A DNA stretch of 64,000 nucleotides from Tubiluchus corallicola (taxonomy: Eukaryota; Priapulida; Priapulimorpha; Priapulimorphida; Tubiluchidae): positions 270,494 to 334,493 of the forward strand of contig JAQGDQ010000246.1 in assembly GCA_030141605.1 (NCBI GenBank), read 5' to 3'. Each line of letters opens with the position of its first letter. Position 1 is the first letter of the stretch. Under the pieces are notes generated by a model. The model was not told the DNA's origin, did no database searches, and saw only the letters and a program-made list of their open reading frames with translations. Shown in pieces: positions 1-12,397 of this stretch. A program made the position numbers and the translations under genes.

Positions 1-980
1 ATTAAAAGTTACCTAATTAGGAAATGATATGCCTACAACATCGCGAAGATATGTTATGTCCTATTAAATATTATTTCTATCGGGAGCCCGTTTATGTTTT
101 TACATAAAAACTAATCCTTGCGTACTGCGTACCCAAACCTTACATGAAGATTATCAAAATAAAAAGTATTTTATAGCTAATTAGCTGAAATACACGGCTT
201 CGGTGAAATGCCATGCCTGGTTTGATATGATCTATCACGCAAAAACAGTATGTATAAAAATTATCTACTATAATTATTTGTGTAATGCCCGGTCCGTGGG
301 GCCGTGGCACATGCAGGAGTTCATTGCCGCAGAGTGACTCTCCAAAAGTATAGACTACAAAAGAATCATACGTGGGTCATTAAATGGACACTTATAGTAT
401 TGTAATATACTACATAGACACGTCAATTAAGCAATTACTGATGGTGTGCCAAATAGATACGTTTTTAACAAATGTTTGCGATAAACGGAAGTCAAGTACA
501 AAAAAGCAAACGTCCCAACAATATAACAGGGACATTAAAATAATGATAATAACAACAGAAAATCTCAGTAGCTACTACTATAATTGGAAGTTCGTCATTA
601 ACTCACTGAGGTGTTTGAAATTTCATGTATGAGTCAGTGGAATATAATTTATTTCAATGGAAAGCATAATTGAAAGATTAGATGATAGATTGAGAATGAC
701 AAATTCAGAAAGATAAAGATGAATCGAAATTATCGACATTACTGGTTTATAATCTATATGTAAATCGTCATACACTACTTAACTGGAGCGCACCCCTATA
801 CGTAATACTGGAAGTCTTCCAATTTGGAGCACAGATGTATGATCGCACTCTTGAACGCCTAATTACAAAGCGATCTACTGATATACATTGCAAAGCGAAG
901 TCTTTTGAATTCGATATTCTATAAATGGAAGCATCTTCTTTGCTGTCTCCTGTCATGATAGTAGCTTCAATTACATGAGG
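1..980. other. Intergenic, no gene seen
   Basis: AT-rich DNA with only short open frames that have no recognisable protein features. The right end, from about 980, grades into decayed reverse-transcriptase sequence. Confidence 0.5.
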
Positions 981-2271
981 CAGTGGTGTTTTCGCGATCA
1001 ACCTTGCGCAACAAATAAAATATCTAGGAGTATTAATAGATCACATTCATTCATGGAAAGCACATATACACATTATATTGTTAATAAAACCAGTGAAATT
1101 ATAGGCATATTTTCAAAAATTAGGCAATTCCTGAATCAAAGAAACTTCTATATTTTTCCTTATTCTCACCGTATTTAGAATACAGCATACTTACCTATGG
1201 CTCAGCTCCGCATTCCACATTGTACCCCTAATTAGTAATCAAAATGAATTTATTAAGCTTAGGACAAATCGAAATAGAAGAGCCTATGTTACACCTTTAT
1301 ACCACCAACATAAAATCTTAAAACTTAACTATAATTATATTGTCATAGTACATCTTATCTTGAAAATGTATATTATTAGTATTTCTTAGCAGCTATGAAA
1401 AGAATAGGTAAGACGCAATACAATAGGCCGAGTTATAATTACAATGTTCTTTTTAAATGAGTTTAGCAGCTACAACACTTCCTTTTCACTATAAAAAATA
1501 TATTTTGCCTGCTACACTTTTATTTTTGCTTGCATGTTATGTTTTTCTCACTACATATATTCATTTTGCCATATTATTTTGCTCATCGTTTCAAAGTTAT
1601 CACTAAGTTTTATTAAATTTTTCATTGAGTCATATTGTCTATTTATGTGCATACTCATATTTCATTGCATATTTTATTCATTCCATTTCTGCTTCTCTAT
1701 ATTAGTTCTCTTGTTTCATAGTTCATTTGGTATTTTGCTTGACAGACATAATTTGACTGAATACTATTGCATATTTTCGTTTCATTATATCACGCGTATT
1801 TTGTTTCCTTTACTGATTTTTTATTTATACTTTATTTTCTTCTTTTGGTTTGACTTGATTTTATAGTTTGTTTATGCTTTAATCGGCTAGTTACATGCTT
1901 TACATATTTAGTTGATCATTATTACATATTTTTCATTTTGTCATAATGTTTCCTTGTCGCATAGTCTAATTAGTTACTTCGCTTTCAAGTTTAATTTCTT
2001 CCCCTCAGATTTACGCTAACTGTTGATTTTCTTATCCTACTTAGCAGCGCCACAAATTTTTTTTTACAATTAACACTAACCTGAGAAGGGTGGCTGACTT
2101 GCTGATCAATTCGTCTTTCGCTAGCTTTTCTCCTGTTTCTCCTGCACCCCCACCCCAACTCTTTCCTTTATGCATAATTTATTCTGATTAACTATTAATT
2201 GTAGCAATTATAGCCTATTTGTATTCTGGTGTAAATGAGGAAATAAATAAAAAATGTCTATGTCTATGTCT
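981..2271 (+). mobile_element. Decayed 3' part of a non-LTR retrotransposon (RT C-terminus and 3' UTR)
   Basis: Translating 1015-1340 with frameshifts gives the C-terminal RT signature of Jockey/CR1-type LINEs: a KYLGVLIDH-like stretch at about 1018-1045, then W-K-A-H-I, then a thumb-like segment (NKTSEIIGIFSKIRQFLNQR). The frame breaks repeatedly, so the copy is dead. The T-rich 1500-2250 stretch behaves like its 3' UTR. It contains a GAAGGGTGGCT...TCGTCTTTCGC motif at 2085-2120, also found near the 3' end of the separate copy at 12.3 kb. The element ends in three TGTCTA-type repeats (2254-2271), the short tandem tail typical of such elements. The 5' end is not defined. Confidence 0.65.
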
Positions 2272-2451
2272 TGTGCCATTACATAGTTTGGGGCGTCAAA
2301 GTTATGCAATAACACCATAGGGTATCCAACTTTTAATGAGAATTAGAATGGGGTGGCATATCTGATAAGACAGGAGTGGGGCAGCTCATTCAGACAACCA
2401 CTGCGTATTCTTGTAGCAGTTTATTGCCAAGTTGTGCTAAACATTAGTTTT

Positions 2452-2727
2452 CTACTCAGCGAAAGATGAAACTATTTTATCACACTTAGGGAGAATAGAT
2501 ATTAAACCATCAGTGTTCTGTAATTCATCTTTGCCAATTTTGAGAAGTAATTTTAAAAAACTTGCACTATTTTTATCACCATGGAGCTGGACTCTCATAT
2601 TTGTTGCAGAAGAGATGAGTATACATGTCTCCAAAGATACGTCGATTTTAGGCAATAGTTTAGTTGATCTGTAAGTGTTCCGCGGACAGCAAGTGTTCAT
2701 GTTGATAATGTGGCTCCTGTCTATCAA
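2452..2727 (-). pseudogene. Fragment resembling PIF1-like helicase of Helitron-type elements
   Basis: A 91-codon open stretch reads on the minus strand with no gene context. In its middle is T-N-M-R-V-Q-L-H-G-D, followed by FLKLLLKIG and D-G-L-I-S-I. From memory, this order resembles the segment around the conserved TNMR motif of PIF1-like helicases in eukaryotic Helitrons, where an L-T-T-N-M-R-V block precedes a short acidic insert and a 'LLxIGNG' stretch. No Walker A motif or Rep/HUH region is visible nearby, so at most this is a torn fragment. It abuts the tail of the LINE relic to the left. The identification rests on one short motif and could be wrong. Confidence 0.4.
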
Positions 2728-5700
2728 GAAGTTTACTTACATTTTTTGGTCATTGAAGATTACATCTCAGAGTTATGAAAAGCTACGGATTATATCGGTC
2801 CACCTCTTGTGCACCTGTAAAAAGGACTAAAAAGTAAAGTATCTCATAAGCGGCAGAAAGGAATTATAATTTAAATCCTGGTCGGAAAGTAAATTTTGGG
2901 ATAAAGCCATCATTTAAATCGGCGCTTTTTTAAATCATTATTTTTTAATGATGACCAATTTCTTAATGGATAATGCCAATTTCTTAATTAATTGATGACA
3001 ATTTGCAATCACAACGATGGTTGCTTAAAAACTGGTGGATTCTATTTTGTGAATATTACAAAAAGCTTTACCAAAACAGTTCTGCCATGATTTTTTTGTA
3101 AAATTTATAGTACATGTATTTAGTAACACTACTGGCTACTAGCTAGTGTTTCTGCGAAAATACCACGCATCAGGAAACTTAAACAGAGAATAACCAAAAC
3201 AAATCTGAATTTGACAGAGCAGCAGCGGGTAGCAACACTATAAAAGAAAAAAATGATAAATGATAAAAACCCGACTTTTATTTAATAGAAAACATGAAAA
3301 TCTTATTTTTTATTGTTTCATCATAACTTTTCCAGCCTCATCATTCAAATCAAGATAGGATGTCTGATGCCAAGAACCGAAGAAATGACTTGCATCAGAA
3401 TGTTTCCCTCTTACTAGGTTTCCCTTTATTAGTAGAAAAAGTTTTATTCCTACCTGACCTTTTCAAGGAGTACAAGAAAAGGACATTATGATAATTTTTA
3501 GCTGCCGTTTACGTGTTGGACACATGGCAGATTAGACAAACGCATTAAGTCTTGGGAATAAGTCTAGAGTGCATTCTGTAAATAATCACTAAATAGGCCT
3601 TTACTCAATTACATAAGGTATTTAGATGTTTGCAGTAACAGTTTTAGTTATTGATAGAGAATGTTTATTAGTTGGCATATTGTAAGCTTGGATCCAGCAT
3701 CCATGGAATATAAATGGTTGTGTCAAGACCGGAAATTATCTCATTTTTAACATAAACCCTTTGTGTACTGAACTGTACGTTAAGATGAAGACTTAACCGG
3801 CACCAGCGTTTTCTCCCTCACAGTCTTCAAAGTAAGTACAAAATAAATATTTAAAAGAAAGCAGCTGCACGTGTAGATGATTCTTTCGTCATGTAATGCT
3901 ATAATACTGAATTAAGACAGTCATATAACCACGTATAATCTATTGATGACTAGTAATTTGCACCTGCTACACACCCGGCAAACAATGTAGGGATTAACGG
4001 GCAGAAAATGTACATAAGTATACTGTAGCCTTTATAGAGGTTAGTTCGCATTATAAGCAAGATATTTCTGTAAACCAGTTGAAGACAAAGCTAAAAACGA
4101 GGTGGTTGTTTAATTGAAAAACAATCTTGGCTTCAGTGAAGCTGGCGTAGACGTATAATATAATTCCATTGTTCAGATATTTTAAATTGCAAAACAAAAG
4201 AAAAATTCTGAAAACCACATCAACGTGCAAGCAGGCGTATAGGGACTTTTACCTGATGGCAGTCACGGTTGTTCATGTGTTCATCTTTCTGAACAGGCCT
4301 AGGACTCGATAAGTCGATCTGACTAGTGTAATTGCATGAGTGCTGTTTGTTTGCCTATCCGAGGGTAGTATCTACAAAACGACAAGCAAATATTGCTGTA
4401 ACCTAATTAACTAAAATTCCTTTAAACCACTCATGAGGTATTTGACTTTTAAGTCCTTTTTACCACGGAAGAAAATTGTGGACGTACCAATTCAAATGGT
4501 TAGGGTCGCAGACTTAGTTTTTGTTTCGTTTTATTTTTGGTCCTGGATTAACAACTAAATCTCGTGTCTGAAAACCGATAATTACACACCTTTTAGATAT
4601 TTTAAGTCCCCTCTGTCTGGCATAAATACAGAGGCGAAAAGTTAAAGGTCAGAGGTCAAGTTCACAATAAATTTAGTGGCTCTTTTTTCCTATTACATAT
4701 ATTACTTTTAACTTTGCACGTGTTATCAGTATTGTGATGAAGCCCAAGTGACTTACTGTCGTCGTAAAAATACATAGAAGCTGTCTTTAATATTGCGTGT
4801 TACATCCGGTACCAGAACTGAATCGTTGGCACTATCCAAAGCTAAGTGACTAATTTCAAATAGTCATTTGAAACAGATTCACTGATGAGCATTTTATCGT
4901 TTTATCGTAGACGAAGCAGCAAACGTTAATATATCTCTTGCTGCTAACATTTAATTGTAAACAAATATTTAGCATCTAATAATAATTACTGATGCGTAGA
5001 TGCTTCGCACAATTTTTTTTTGTACAGTCTTCTGGCTTCTGAATACAGTTAACTTTATTGAATCATTACCAAATTTAACCGAAAATTAACAAACCATAAT
5101 ATAAGATGGATGTCCTTAGGCCAATGCATTTGCGTTTTTTCATTGGTCTGTAGTCATTCTTGTCTATCCTGCGACGCTCTTCTGAACTAGGACATTATTA
5201 ATTGGTGCCTGTCATTTGCTAATCGGTTTAAATATTGCAGCTAAGGCTAATTTCATGATTATAATATATATATATTTACATAGAACCTAGTCCTAGTGTT
5301 TTTGTGGCGTAACATTCTTGGTTGCCCGGCCACCATTTCTGGCGTTAATTATTAAACTATACAACCCGATCTAGCATTAATTATTAAATGTTGATTTGTG
5401 CAACTTCCATTAATAGTAATTTTTATATACGACTGTATGCGATTTCCTGTTTAGCGTCGTAATTATTGAATGAGGAGAGCCACTTTTACACAAAACTTAT
5501 TGTATCGTAAGCTTTTCAGCTTGCTAATATCAATACAAACCCACAAAATGGAGATTACTTGAATATCCCAGAACTCAGTTCACATATTTTGTAGATAGCT
5601 TTGAGAAATAATTTTCATAATTGAACTTTTGACAATTATTGTGACTAATATAATTAAGTAACTATTCTATCAAGATTACTATAAAGTAGTCATGCTATTA

Positions 5701-7185
5701 CTGTAATGACTACTGTAAAAGTAATGTAATAATAACAAAACTATTGTTATTATTCTCATTCACTTATGTATAAGACTTCACAAATTTCTTCCTAGAATGA
5801 AAACACTTCCAAAAAAGTAATTACAGTTGAAGGTAAGTCTTTTCCAATTTATTAAACTTTTTTCAGAAAGTTAAACAATAGCTTATTTACACTACAAAAA
5901 ATTTGTGCATAAAATATTGTTATATATAAAATAGATTACAGATGAATATAAATAGGCTATATTAAATACTAGAAGTGGTAATTACAACACATTTTCTTCA
6001 AAACTTAAATTAAAATTGCTTAAAATGTTAACTTATTAAATTTTTATTTGATAAAATTGAAATGGCTAAAAATAATAACTGTAACGGTATTTTAAAGGTT
6101 TGGTTAATACCTCTATAATAATTACAACAACTTCTCTAAAATTATCACATATTCAATTTCCCTTTTCAACCTTTATTTCAAGTCACCTTTTCTTGACAAA
6201 ATATTAATTACATTTTTTTAATATTTTATTTTATTTTAAAGGTTTTCATTTTAAAGGATGTTAATTTCAAGTCAATATTAGAATCACATTTAAGTTCTTT
6301 ACAATGCATCCAAACTGGTTACAACAATTTTCTGCACATTAGTTAAAGTTATGAAGACTGAATTACAATTTACGCAACCAATTTTGCCACAGCTGGCCAG
6401 TTACTTCATTGGAGATGTAAGAAAATTTTAAAGCAAATTCAACCAATTTTATCTAGTATTTGATGTTTTCCCATCCCATTGCCAAGGAAGCAATGCAAAA
6501 CTGCAGGGTGCAAATACTTCTGAAAACTGACAAAGTCATCTACATGCCCACTGGATACCTCAATAGTCTACATGTACAAATAACCTACATGTAGTGGCAC
6601 TCTACAAAAAATAACCACAAAGACTAAAATCAAAGACTAAAGGCTAACATCTTTTCAGTCGACCTTCTCTAGAAAGTTGAGCAAACATCTAATCTACTTA
6701 TTGAGAACTTTAGATTTACATATATAATGCAGAAATAATAACAATATACTGATAACATAAAAGATAAACTAGTAACATACAAGTAGTTAGTGTCACACAT
6801 TGAAAAATTAAATTGTATAACCTGTAAACATTAATTAATACATTATAACTGGGCAACCATCATCATCGTTTAGCGAGTTAAAGGTTACACATTTTATCAA
6901 ACAGTAACAGTTAGCATTATGCCAATACACAATACATTAAAAAAATTGCAAATTACTAAATCACACAATTATAAATTTACAATATCAAAGGAAAACTGCC
7001 CTACACAAATAATTCTAATAATAATATTTATAGGTATTATAGGCATAAATACTTATTTGTCATCATTTTTTAAATATAACTAAATGCAAGCAATAAATGT
7101 ACTTTATTATAACTAGTAAATCAGTGGAAATGCTACGTACCATAATGTATCAAAAGGCTTACATATGTAGAGGATAACTATCTGG
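2728..7185. other. 4.4 kb intergenic DNA without recognisable genes
   Basis: No long open frames, RNA genes or well-marked repeats were recognised. The stretch 5700-7100 is very A/T-rich and probably includes distal 3' flank of the phosphatase gene on the minus strand. A short (TA) run lies near 5262-5275. Confidence 0.5.
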
Positions 7186-7191
7186 TTTATT
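7186..7191 (-). promoter_or_regulatory. Likely polyadenylation signal of the phosphatase gene
   Basis: TTTATT on the plus strand is AATAAA on the minus strand, 77 bases downstream of the phosphatase stop codon. This is a normal position for a compact 3' UTR. AATAAA is frequent by chance in DNA this AT-rich, so transcript data would be needed to confirm it. Confidence 0.45.
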
Positions 7192-7267
7192 CTATTGTTG
7201 CTTTTTTTATAATTTAACACTTGAGCATGTTGAGCCATTTAATTGTGTAAGTTATCTAGTGGAGTCA

Positions 7268-9838
7268 CTATGTAGTATCAATTCGTATTGTCCTCAATTT
7301 GTTTCTGTCTGCCAAGATGCATGCAGCTTCATTTGACCCACCACAATACTGCGATGAAGAAAAAACAGTCAATAATTGTCCTTTTTGCTGCACCTGGAAG
7401 CCTGCTTGCTGCACCTCATGTGCTCGTATCACATGTGACAGGCCGTTTCGTGACAAAAAATTTTCCAGTGCTTGACAGCTGAAAATATTAGCTGTTCCTC
7501 GTCGTTGATTGTGTGCAAACCCATCGTGCTGCATTAGCTCATCTTTTATCTCAGACACATTTGTATCAGCGTTAACTGGATCACTCCATAATATCTCCCA
7601 AGCTAGGCTGCTTTCTTCCTCGGGATCCCGCAGTGGACAAGGGATTTCATCGATTGCAGGAATCTTTCCAAATCCATTACCAACAACTGGTCGTGGGATT
7701 CCTCCGTGCACACAAAATATCTTTGAATCAACAACAGCAGCTATTGGCATGCAGTCAAAAACTTCATTGACAGTTTCCCACACTTCAAGTCCTAGTTCGT
7801 CTCCAAACTTACTTGTGCATTCTGTTTTAAAAGAAAACATTGTCTGTACTGCACGGAGTTCATGATTGCCGCGAAGTAGATAAAACTTTTCAGGTGCTAA
7901 CATCTTCTGTGCAAACAAATATGCAATCACCTCAATACCCTGTTCACCTCGGTCAACATAATCACCCAAGAAAAGAAAAGTCGAGGGCGTCAAAATTGGA
8001 CCCATGCGCCACAAAACTTTCTCAAAACACACTAAGTCCCGGAAGTTACCATGAATGTCACCTAATATGTAAACAGGTGCCTGCAGCCTTAGTAATCTAC
8101 TCTCCAATTTGATAACTTCTTTCATTGCTCGACAAAGTGTAAGCAAGCATTTAGCAAGAGCTCGTTTATCTACCAAGCCCCAATCAAAAGCTGGTTTGGC
8201 CAGCTCACCTTGTTTGTCCCGAATAGGACGTTCAAAATAACGTAATCCAGTAAGCATTTCATTTGGATGCGAACGCTGATTAAAAGAATCAACGGAAGGC
8301 ATCCGTTCAAATCGCAGTTTGGTGTCCATCTCAAAGCTACCACTAACTGCGCAAGTGCCTGCAAGGTCCCACAATGTAGATACATCAGATAATGTTCCAC
8401 TGCGTTTAACCTTTACAGCATGTGTAGCCAGTTCATATCGTACATCAGCAAGTGCTGTTTTCTTAGTGGGTGCGGGACCAGCGGGGATCATGAAAACATC
8501 ATCAATAGTATTTGTTTTATGTCTGAACTGTTCATCAGCCTGCTGAGCAAAGTCTTTTAAGTATGTAGCACTATAACCATCATTACATTCGCCATTAGCA
8601 GTGATTAAAGATCTCTTAGTTACTGGTGCTCTTTCTTTTCGGGGAATCTTTGCCACTGAACAACCAGAATAATTTTCTGGTCCAGTGTCACTTATGGATA
8701 ACTTGTTGCTTCTTTTGAGATTAAGGTAAGTAACAATGCATTGTGGTAGCCGAAAAAGAAGAGATGTTCCACGAAACTTGAGCTGGCCAACAGCCGTTAA
8801 AAATTCAGTAAGCGATAATGGAGATGCAGTTTTTGCACTAAATGCTTTATAGCTTTGACGTGCTTCCAGTTCAACATCACTCTCTGTAGTTGGAAGATTC
8901 TTCAGTTCACGAATATCATGTATTAGCCACTTAAATTCTGAGAACTGCAAGAAACCATCTCTATCTGTGTCATAGTAACGAAAGATATAGCGACAACGTA
9001 GTTCAGCAGGAGAGCCACCATGTTGAGTTGTTGGCTCCATTGCAGCTAAACCAAGCAGTACTTGCTTATATGTCAGAAACTGACAACCGTCTGTGTCAAA
9101 TGCTCTGAAGTAATTCAGTACTCTATCTTCAGCAATTCCATGTTTGATAAACAAATTGCAGAAGACAGTACTATTCATAACAGTGGTTGGAAAGCACCTT
9201 TCCATAAACTCCACGTACAGCTGTTCTTGCTCATTTTTTCCGAGTTTAGCGGCTTTAATTAAAAGTGTTTCACTTGGCAAATTTACTCCATCTCTATTGT
9301 CCTCGATAGGAGTATATTCAAATTCTTGATCAAAGAAGGGTGCAACGACAATTGAACTGTCAATCTTAACAGCATCAGCGGACGTTGTAAAGGCTAAGTC
9401 AAGTGGTTCTGGTCCCATTAATACAAGGTCGCCAGCATCGTGCTTTTCTGCCATTTCAGCAGCAGAAACCCAGCACATGTAGGGCGTATTCGCCGTCTCA
9501 CACGATTCAAGTGTTGCATACACGTAATAAAACATTCGCTTGGTCTCACTGCATGGATCATGAATAATTTGAAGACGCAGTATACCTTTTATCTGTACAT
9601 TAGTAGACTTAAATTTCTGTGTAGCCGCCAATCGCTCACAAGCAGCATGAAACGATTCACATTCCTGAGCTGTATCGTAAGGCAGCCACCAACCAACCTT
9701 AGCACCAAAATTTACTAGACAATATTTTTTGTCAACAGTGCGCTGTACAAACAAACAAAGTACAGTAAAATTTCTCTCCGTAGGCTTATCGCTAATATTT
9801 TTCACATGTCCGCTTGCATCTCTTTTAATCGCCGCCAT
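7268..9838 (-). CDS. Intronless Nudix-like / EF-hand / PPP Ser/Thr phosphatase
   Basis: The protein has 856 residues in one exon. Its start has a good Kozak context (A at -3, G at +4). The N-terminus (about 20-150) resembles a Nudix fold ([12 protein letters not shown], then W-V-S-A-A-E-M), but the Nudix box lacks the REUxEE core, so hydrolase activity is doubtful. The first EF-hand loop (248-259) is degenerate, with Cys at position 5 and Gln at position 12. The second (290-301, [12 protein letters not shown]) is canonical and should bind calcium. A low-complexity linker (about 380-540) follows. The PPP catalytic domain (about 585-850) keeps every metal and phosphate motif: GDIHG 593, GDYVDRG 625, GNHE 657, HGG 711, WSDP 751, RAHE 805. 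It should dephosphorylate Ser/Thr under calcium control. In PPEF/rdgC the EF-hands lie after the phosphatase; here they precede it, so this is not a simple PPEF orthologue. I know no named family with this order. Confidence 0.88.
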   Translation of the reverse strand: MAAIKRDASGHVKNISDKPTERNFTVLCLFVQRTVDKKYCLVNFGAKVGWWLPYDTAQECESFHAACERLAATQKFKSTNVQIKGILRLQIIHDPCSETKRMFYYVYATLESCETANTPYMCWVSAAEMAEKHDAGDLVLMGPEPLDLAFTTSADAVKIDSSIVVAPFFDQEFEYTPIEDNRDGVNLPSETLLIKAAKLGKNEQEQLYVEFMERCFPTTVMNSTVFCNLFIKHGIAEDRVLNYFRAFDTDGCQFLTYKQVLLGLAAMEPTTQHGGSPAELRCRYIFRYYDTDRDGFLQFSEFKWLIHDIRELKNLPTTESDVELEARQSYKAFSAKTASPLSLTEFLTAVGQLKFRGTSLLFRLPQCIVTYLNLKRSNKLSISDTGPENYSGCSVAKIPRKERAPVTKRSLITANGECNDGYSATYLKDFAQQADEQFRHKTNTIDDVFMIPAGPAPTKKTALADVRYELATHAVKVKRSGTLSDVSTLWDLAGTCAVSGSFEMDTKLRFERMPSVDSFNQRSHPNEMLTGLRYFERPIRDKQGELAKPAFDWGLVDKRALAKCLLTLCRAMKEVIKLESRLLRLQAPVYILGDIHGNFRDLVCFEKVLWRMGPILTPSTFLFLGDYVDRGEQGIEVIAYLFAQKMLAPEKFYLLRGNHELRAVQTMFSFKTECTSKFGDELGLEVWETVNEVFDCMPIAAVVDSKIFCVHGGIPRPVVGNGFGKIPAIDEIPCPLRDPEEESSLAWEILWSDPVNADTNVSEIKDELMQHDGFAHNQRRGTANIFSCQALENFLSRNGLSHVIRAHEVQQAGFQVQQKGQLLTVFSSSQYCGGSNEAACILADRNKLRTIRIDTT

Positions 9839-9926
9839 TATTATTCAGCTCCAATTTGGCAGCCGCCTAGCGGTGACGAATCCACTTAATGAAATTTCAA
9901 AAGACGCGTTTCGGAAGTCAGGAACC

Positions 9927-9993
9927 GGTTTCACAAATTTCAAGGGTTTCGCTAAGTTACCACGTCATTAACTTAGCGACGGCTTTGTGAAAC
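9927..9993. repeat. Foldback (MITE-like) inverted repeat upstream of the phosphatase
   Basis: The two arms read GGTTTCACAAA (9927-9937) plus TTTCGCTAAGTTA (9947-9959), then TAACTTAGCGAC (9969-9980) plus TTTGTGAAAC (9984-9993). Together they form a long imperfect hairpin with a loop of about 9 bases. It ends in a GGGCCC flank at 9995-10000. It lies about 90 bp upstream of the phosphatase ATG, so it may be transcribed in the 5' UTR or be part of the promoter. Confidence 0.6.
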
Positions 9994-10085
9994 TGGGCCC
10001 AGAGCTACTGTATAATTTATTACGTATGTTTATAGGGCTCTGGGAAGTCTAAGTCAGTAACACGTCTTGTATGTTTCTTTTGCAG

Positions 10086-10136
10086 AGGAAGAAACGCAGG
10101 CGTGGGCTTTTGAAGAACGTAATCTAAAACATGTCA
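10086..10136 (+). other. Possible orphan exon (51 nt)
   Basis: A pyrimidine-rich acceptor (ttcttttgcag) ends at 10085 and a strong donor (gtaagt) starts at 10137. The 51 bases between are open in the frame E-E-T-Q-A-W-A-F-E-E-R-N-L-K-H-V. Alternatively they carry an ATG in good context five bases before the donor, AACATGTCA. No matching neighbouring exon was found on the plus strand before retroelement sequence begins, so this may be a 5' exon of an unseen gene, a relic or chance. Confidence 0.2.
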
Positions 10137-11940
10137 GTAAGTTAAAAACAAACGTTATTTCAAAAAGTGTAAATATCTAGGCAATTTTTATAAATTAATG
10201 GACATTGGATGCTCAAATCGATTTCACGATTTTTGAAAATAATAGGCTTTCCCTTTAAAACCAGATGACGCACAATGTTTACTTCAGTTGAATCCTTATT
10301 TTTATTATGCTGAACATACATACATATATACATACATAATTTTTATTTAAAGTCGGCGGGTGTACAAGGAAGAAAATTAGACAAAATGGGCTATTCATAC
10401 CGACTAAAATATGCTATGCAAAAATTTTTACTAAAAATAAACACAATATTACTCAAATTGGAAGTAAAATCAAAAAATTTAATGAAAATTGAGCATTCTG
10501 GAAAATACAACATAAAATCATACAAGCACGGATAAAACAAGACAGTCAGACAGGAACGATAGATAATAATAGAAGTTAAACAACGAAAAGAATAGAATGA
10601 TGCCTTTCAGATAATTATGTGTCTACGAGAATGGTTTGACAAAAGTATTCGATGATGATTTTGTAACACGATGAAGAAAAACTTTTTAAGAATTGTACGT
10701 GTTTGTTGTGCCTATATGTCCAAAGCTTGACACTTCGCGCTTGCTGAGTCTAAGCATTTCTATCCACTGCTGCTGCCCATAAAGCACCATTGATCCGTCA
10801 AAATTTAATCCAGGGCAGTATTTGCCAAACCCTTTTCATTATGATTATCTGAACACATCAGTAACTGACTTCCACTCCGCTTTTTTAGTTCAGCACCTCT
10901 ATTATATCCTTTTTTTAACTGGTCGTGAATTGCACTCACTTCAAACTCAAGTTAATCTTGAATTAAAAAAGGTTGATACCTGGATGCAGACTAACAAGTT
11001 GTCAGTTAACTACACGAAAACCAAATATATGCTGATTGCAAAAAAAACAAACAGATACGCATAAGAATTTTACAGTAGAAATAAATGATAGGACAATCAC
11101 ACAAACTCACTACATAAAGTACTTAGGACTTCATATTGATAATAAACTCTCGTGGAAGACGCACATACAAACCATTAATCAGAAAATTAGCAAAACATCT
11201 GGTATCTTTTTCAAACTCAATTTTTTGAGTACCTACATTCTGAAAATTCTCTATTATTCCCTTATCTATCCATATCTCTATTATTGTATATTATCCTGGG
11301 GAACTGCCAGTGTCTCTTCACTCAAACCTTTGATAGTCGCACAAAATAAAATTATCAAATGCATCACACGAGTAAAAAAGTTTGACCATGTCACACCATC
11401 TTATGTGCAGTTAAATTTACTCAAACTTAAAGATATTTACCAATTAGAACTTTTCAAATTCATGCATAAATACAGTTTTGGTACCTTGCCCGAACTATTT
11501 AAAAACTATTTCACCAGAATTGTAGAAATACATCACTATTCAACACGTGCTGCTGCTAGAGGAGATTTTTATCAGGACAGATACTTCACTTCTTTTGGGC
11601 TAAGCACCTTAAAATATAACGGCACAGTGCTGTGGAATAAACTTCCAAGAGAATTCACTAGCAATTCCTTCTTTAGATCAGCTACTCGAAAATTTCGTTT
11701 ACACTTACTTTCGCATTACTGTTCTTCATAAACTTACAGATATTTTTTCTATTTTGATAATTTGCAGCATACACAAATATGTGAAAATAGTGCTTTATGA
11801 TAGGATAAATCTGTCACAAGTTTATTATCTAGGAAAATATCATATTCGTGTATTTATTAGGATACGACTGCATGAATTGCAATCACTAATTAGTCAGCAG
11901 TATCAATTTTCGGTATATTACTCAAACTTAGCTGATCTTA

Positions 11941-12094
11941 TTTATTTTGCTTTTGTTTTGTTTATTAATCAGACACATTTGTTATTATTTTAATGCATGC
12001 ATTTTGCAGTTAGTTAATGCATTTATTTTGCTTTTGTTTTGTTTATTAATCAGACACATTTGTTATTATTTTAATGCATGCATTTTGCAGTTAG
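11941..12094 (+). repeat. 73-bp near-tandem duplication in the LINE 3' UTR
   Basis: Positions 11941-12013 and 12022-12094 are essentially identical (TTTATTTTGCTTTTG ... TTTTGCAGTTAG), separated by 8 bases. Identity is near complete although the surrounding element is mutated, so the duplication is recent or was copied with the element. Confidence 0.9.
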
Positions 12095-12397
12095 GTTCAG
12101 TTCACTATTTTGAAAGTTTATTTAAATTTCTGTCTGGCCAGCTTACTTTTCACTTCATTTAATTTGTTTTTTATTATGTTCATTTAATATTATTGTTATT
12201 ATTTTGCATGTTTTTCTCATTCTGAGTTATATATCATATTTTGATAGCTTCAGTGTCATCTCACTAATTACATACATCCATTGAAGGGTGGCTTGACTAG
12301 TTGACCTTCTTGGTCTTTCGCCATCCTATTTCCATTGTAATAATTAAACACATTTACTTGCTCAATTATATAATGAATATGGAAATAAAATGCACGT

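Noticed and set aside
1534-1866. 110-codon T-rich open frame on the plus strand
   Set aside because: Phe/Ile/Leu/Ser-biased translation of a T-rich LINE 3' UTR. It has no domain, no conserved motif, and sits between RT relic and tail repeat.
7288-9971. Many plus- and minus-strand ORFs overlapping the phosphatase
   Set aside because: They are shadow frames of the 856-codon phosphatase exon and show no independent features.
11754-12162. Plus-strand ORFs after the LINE coding end
   Set aside because: The second merely translates the 73-bp near-tandem repeat twice. Both lie in the 3' UTR.
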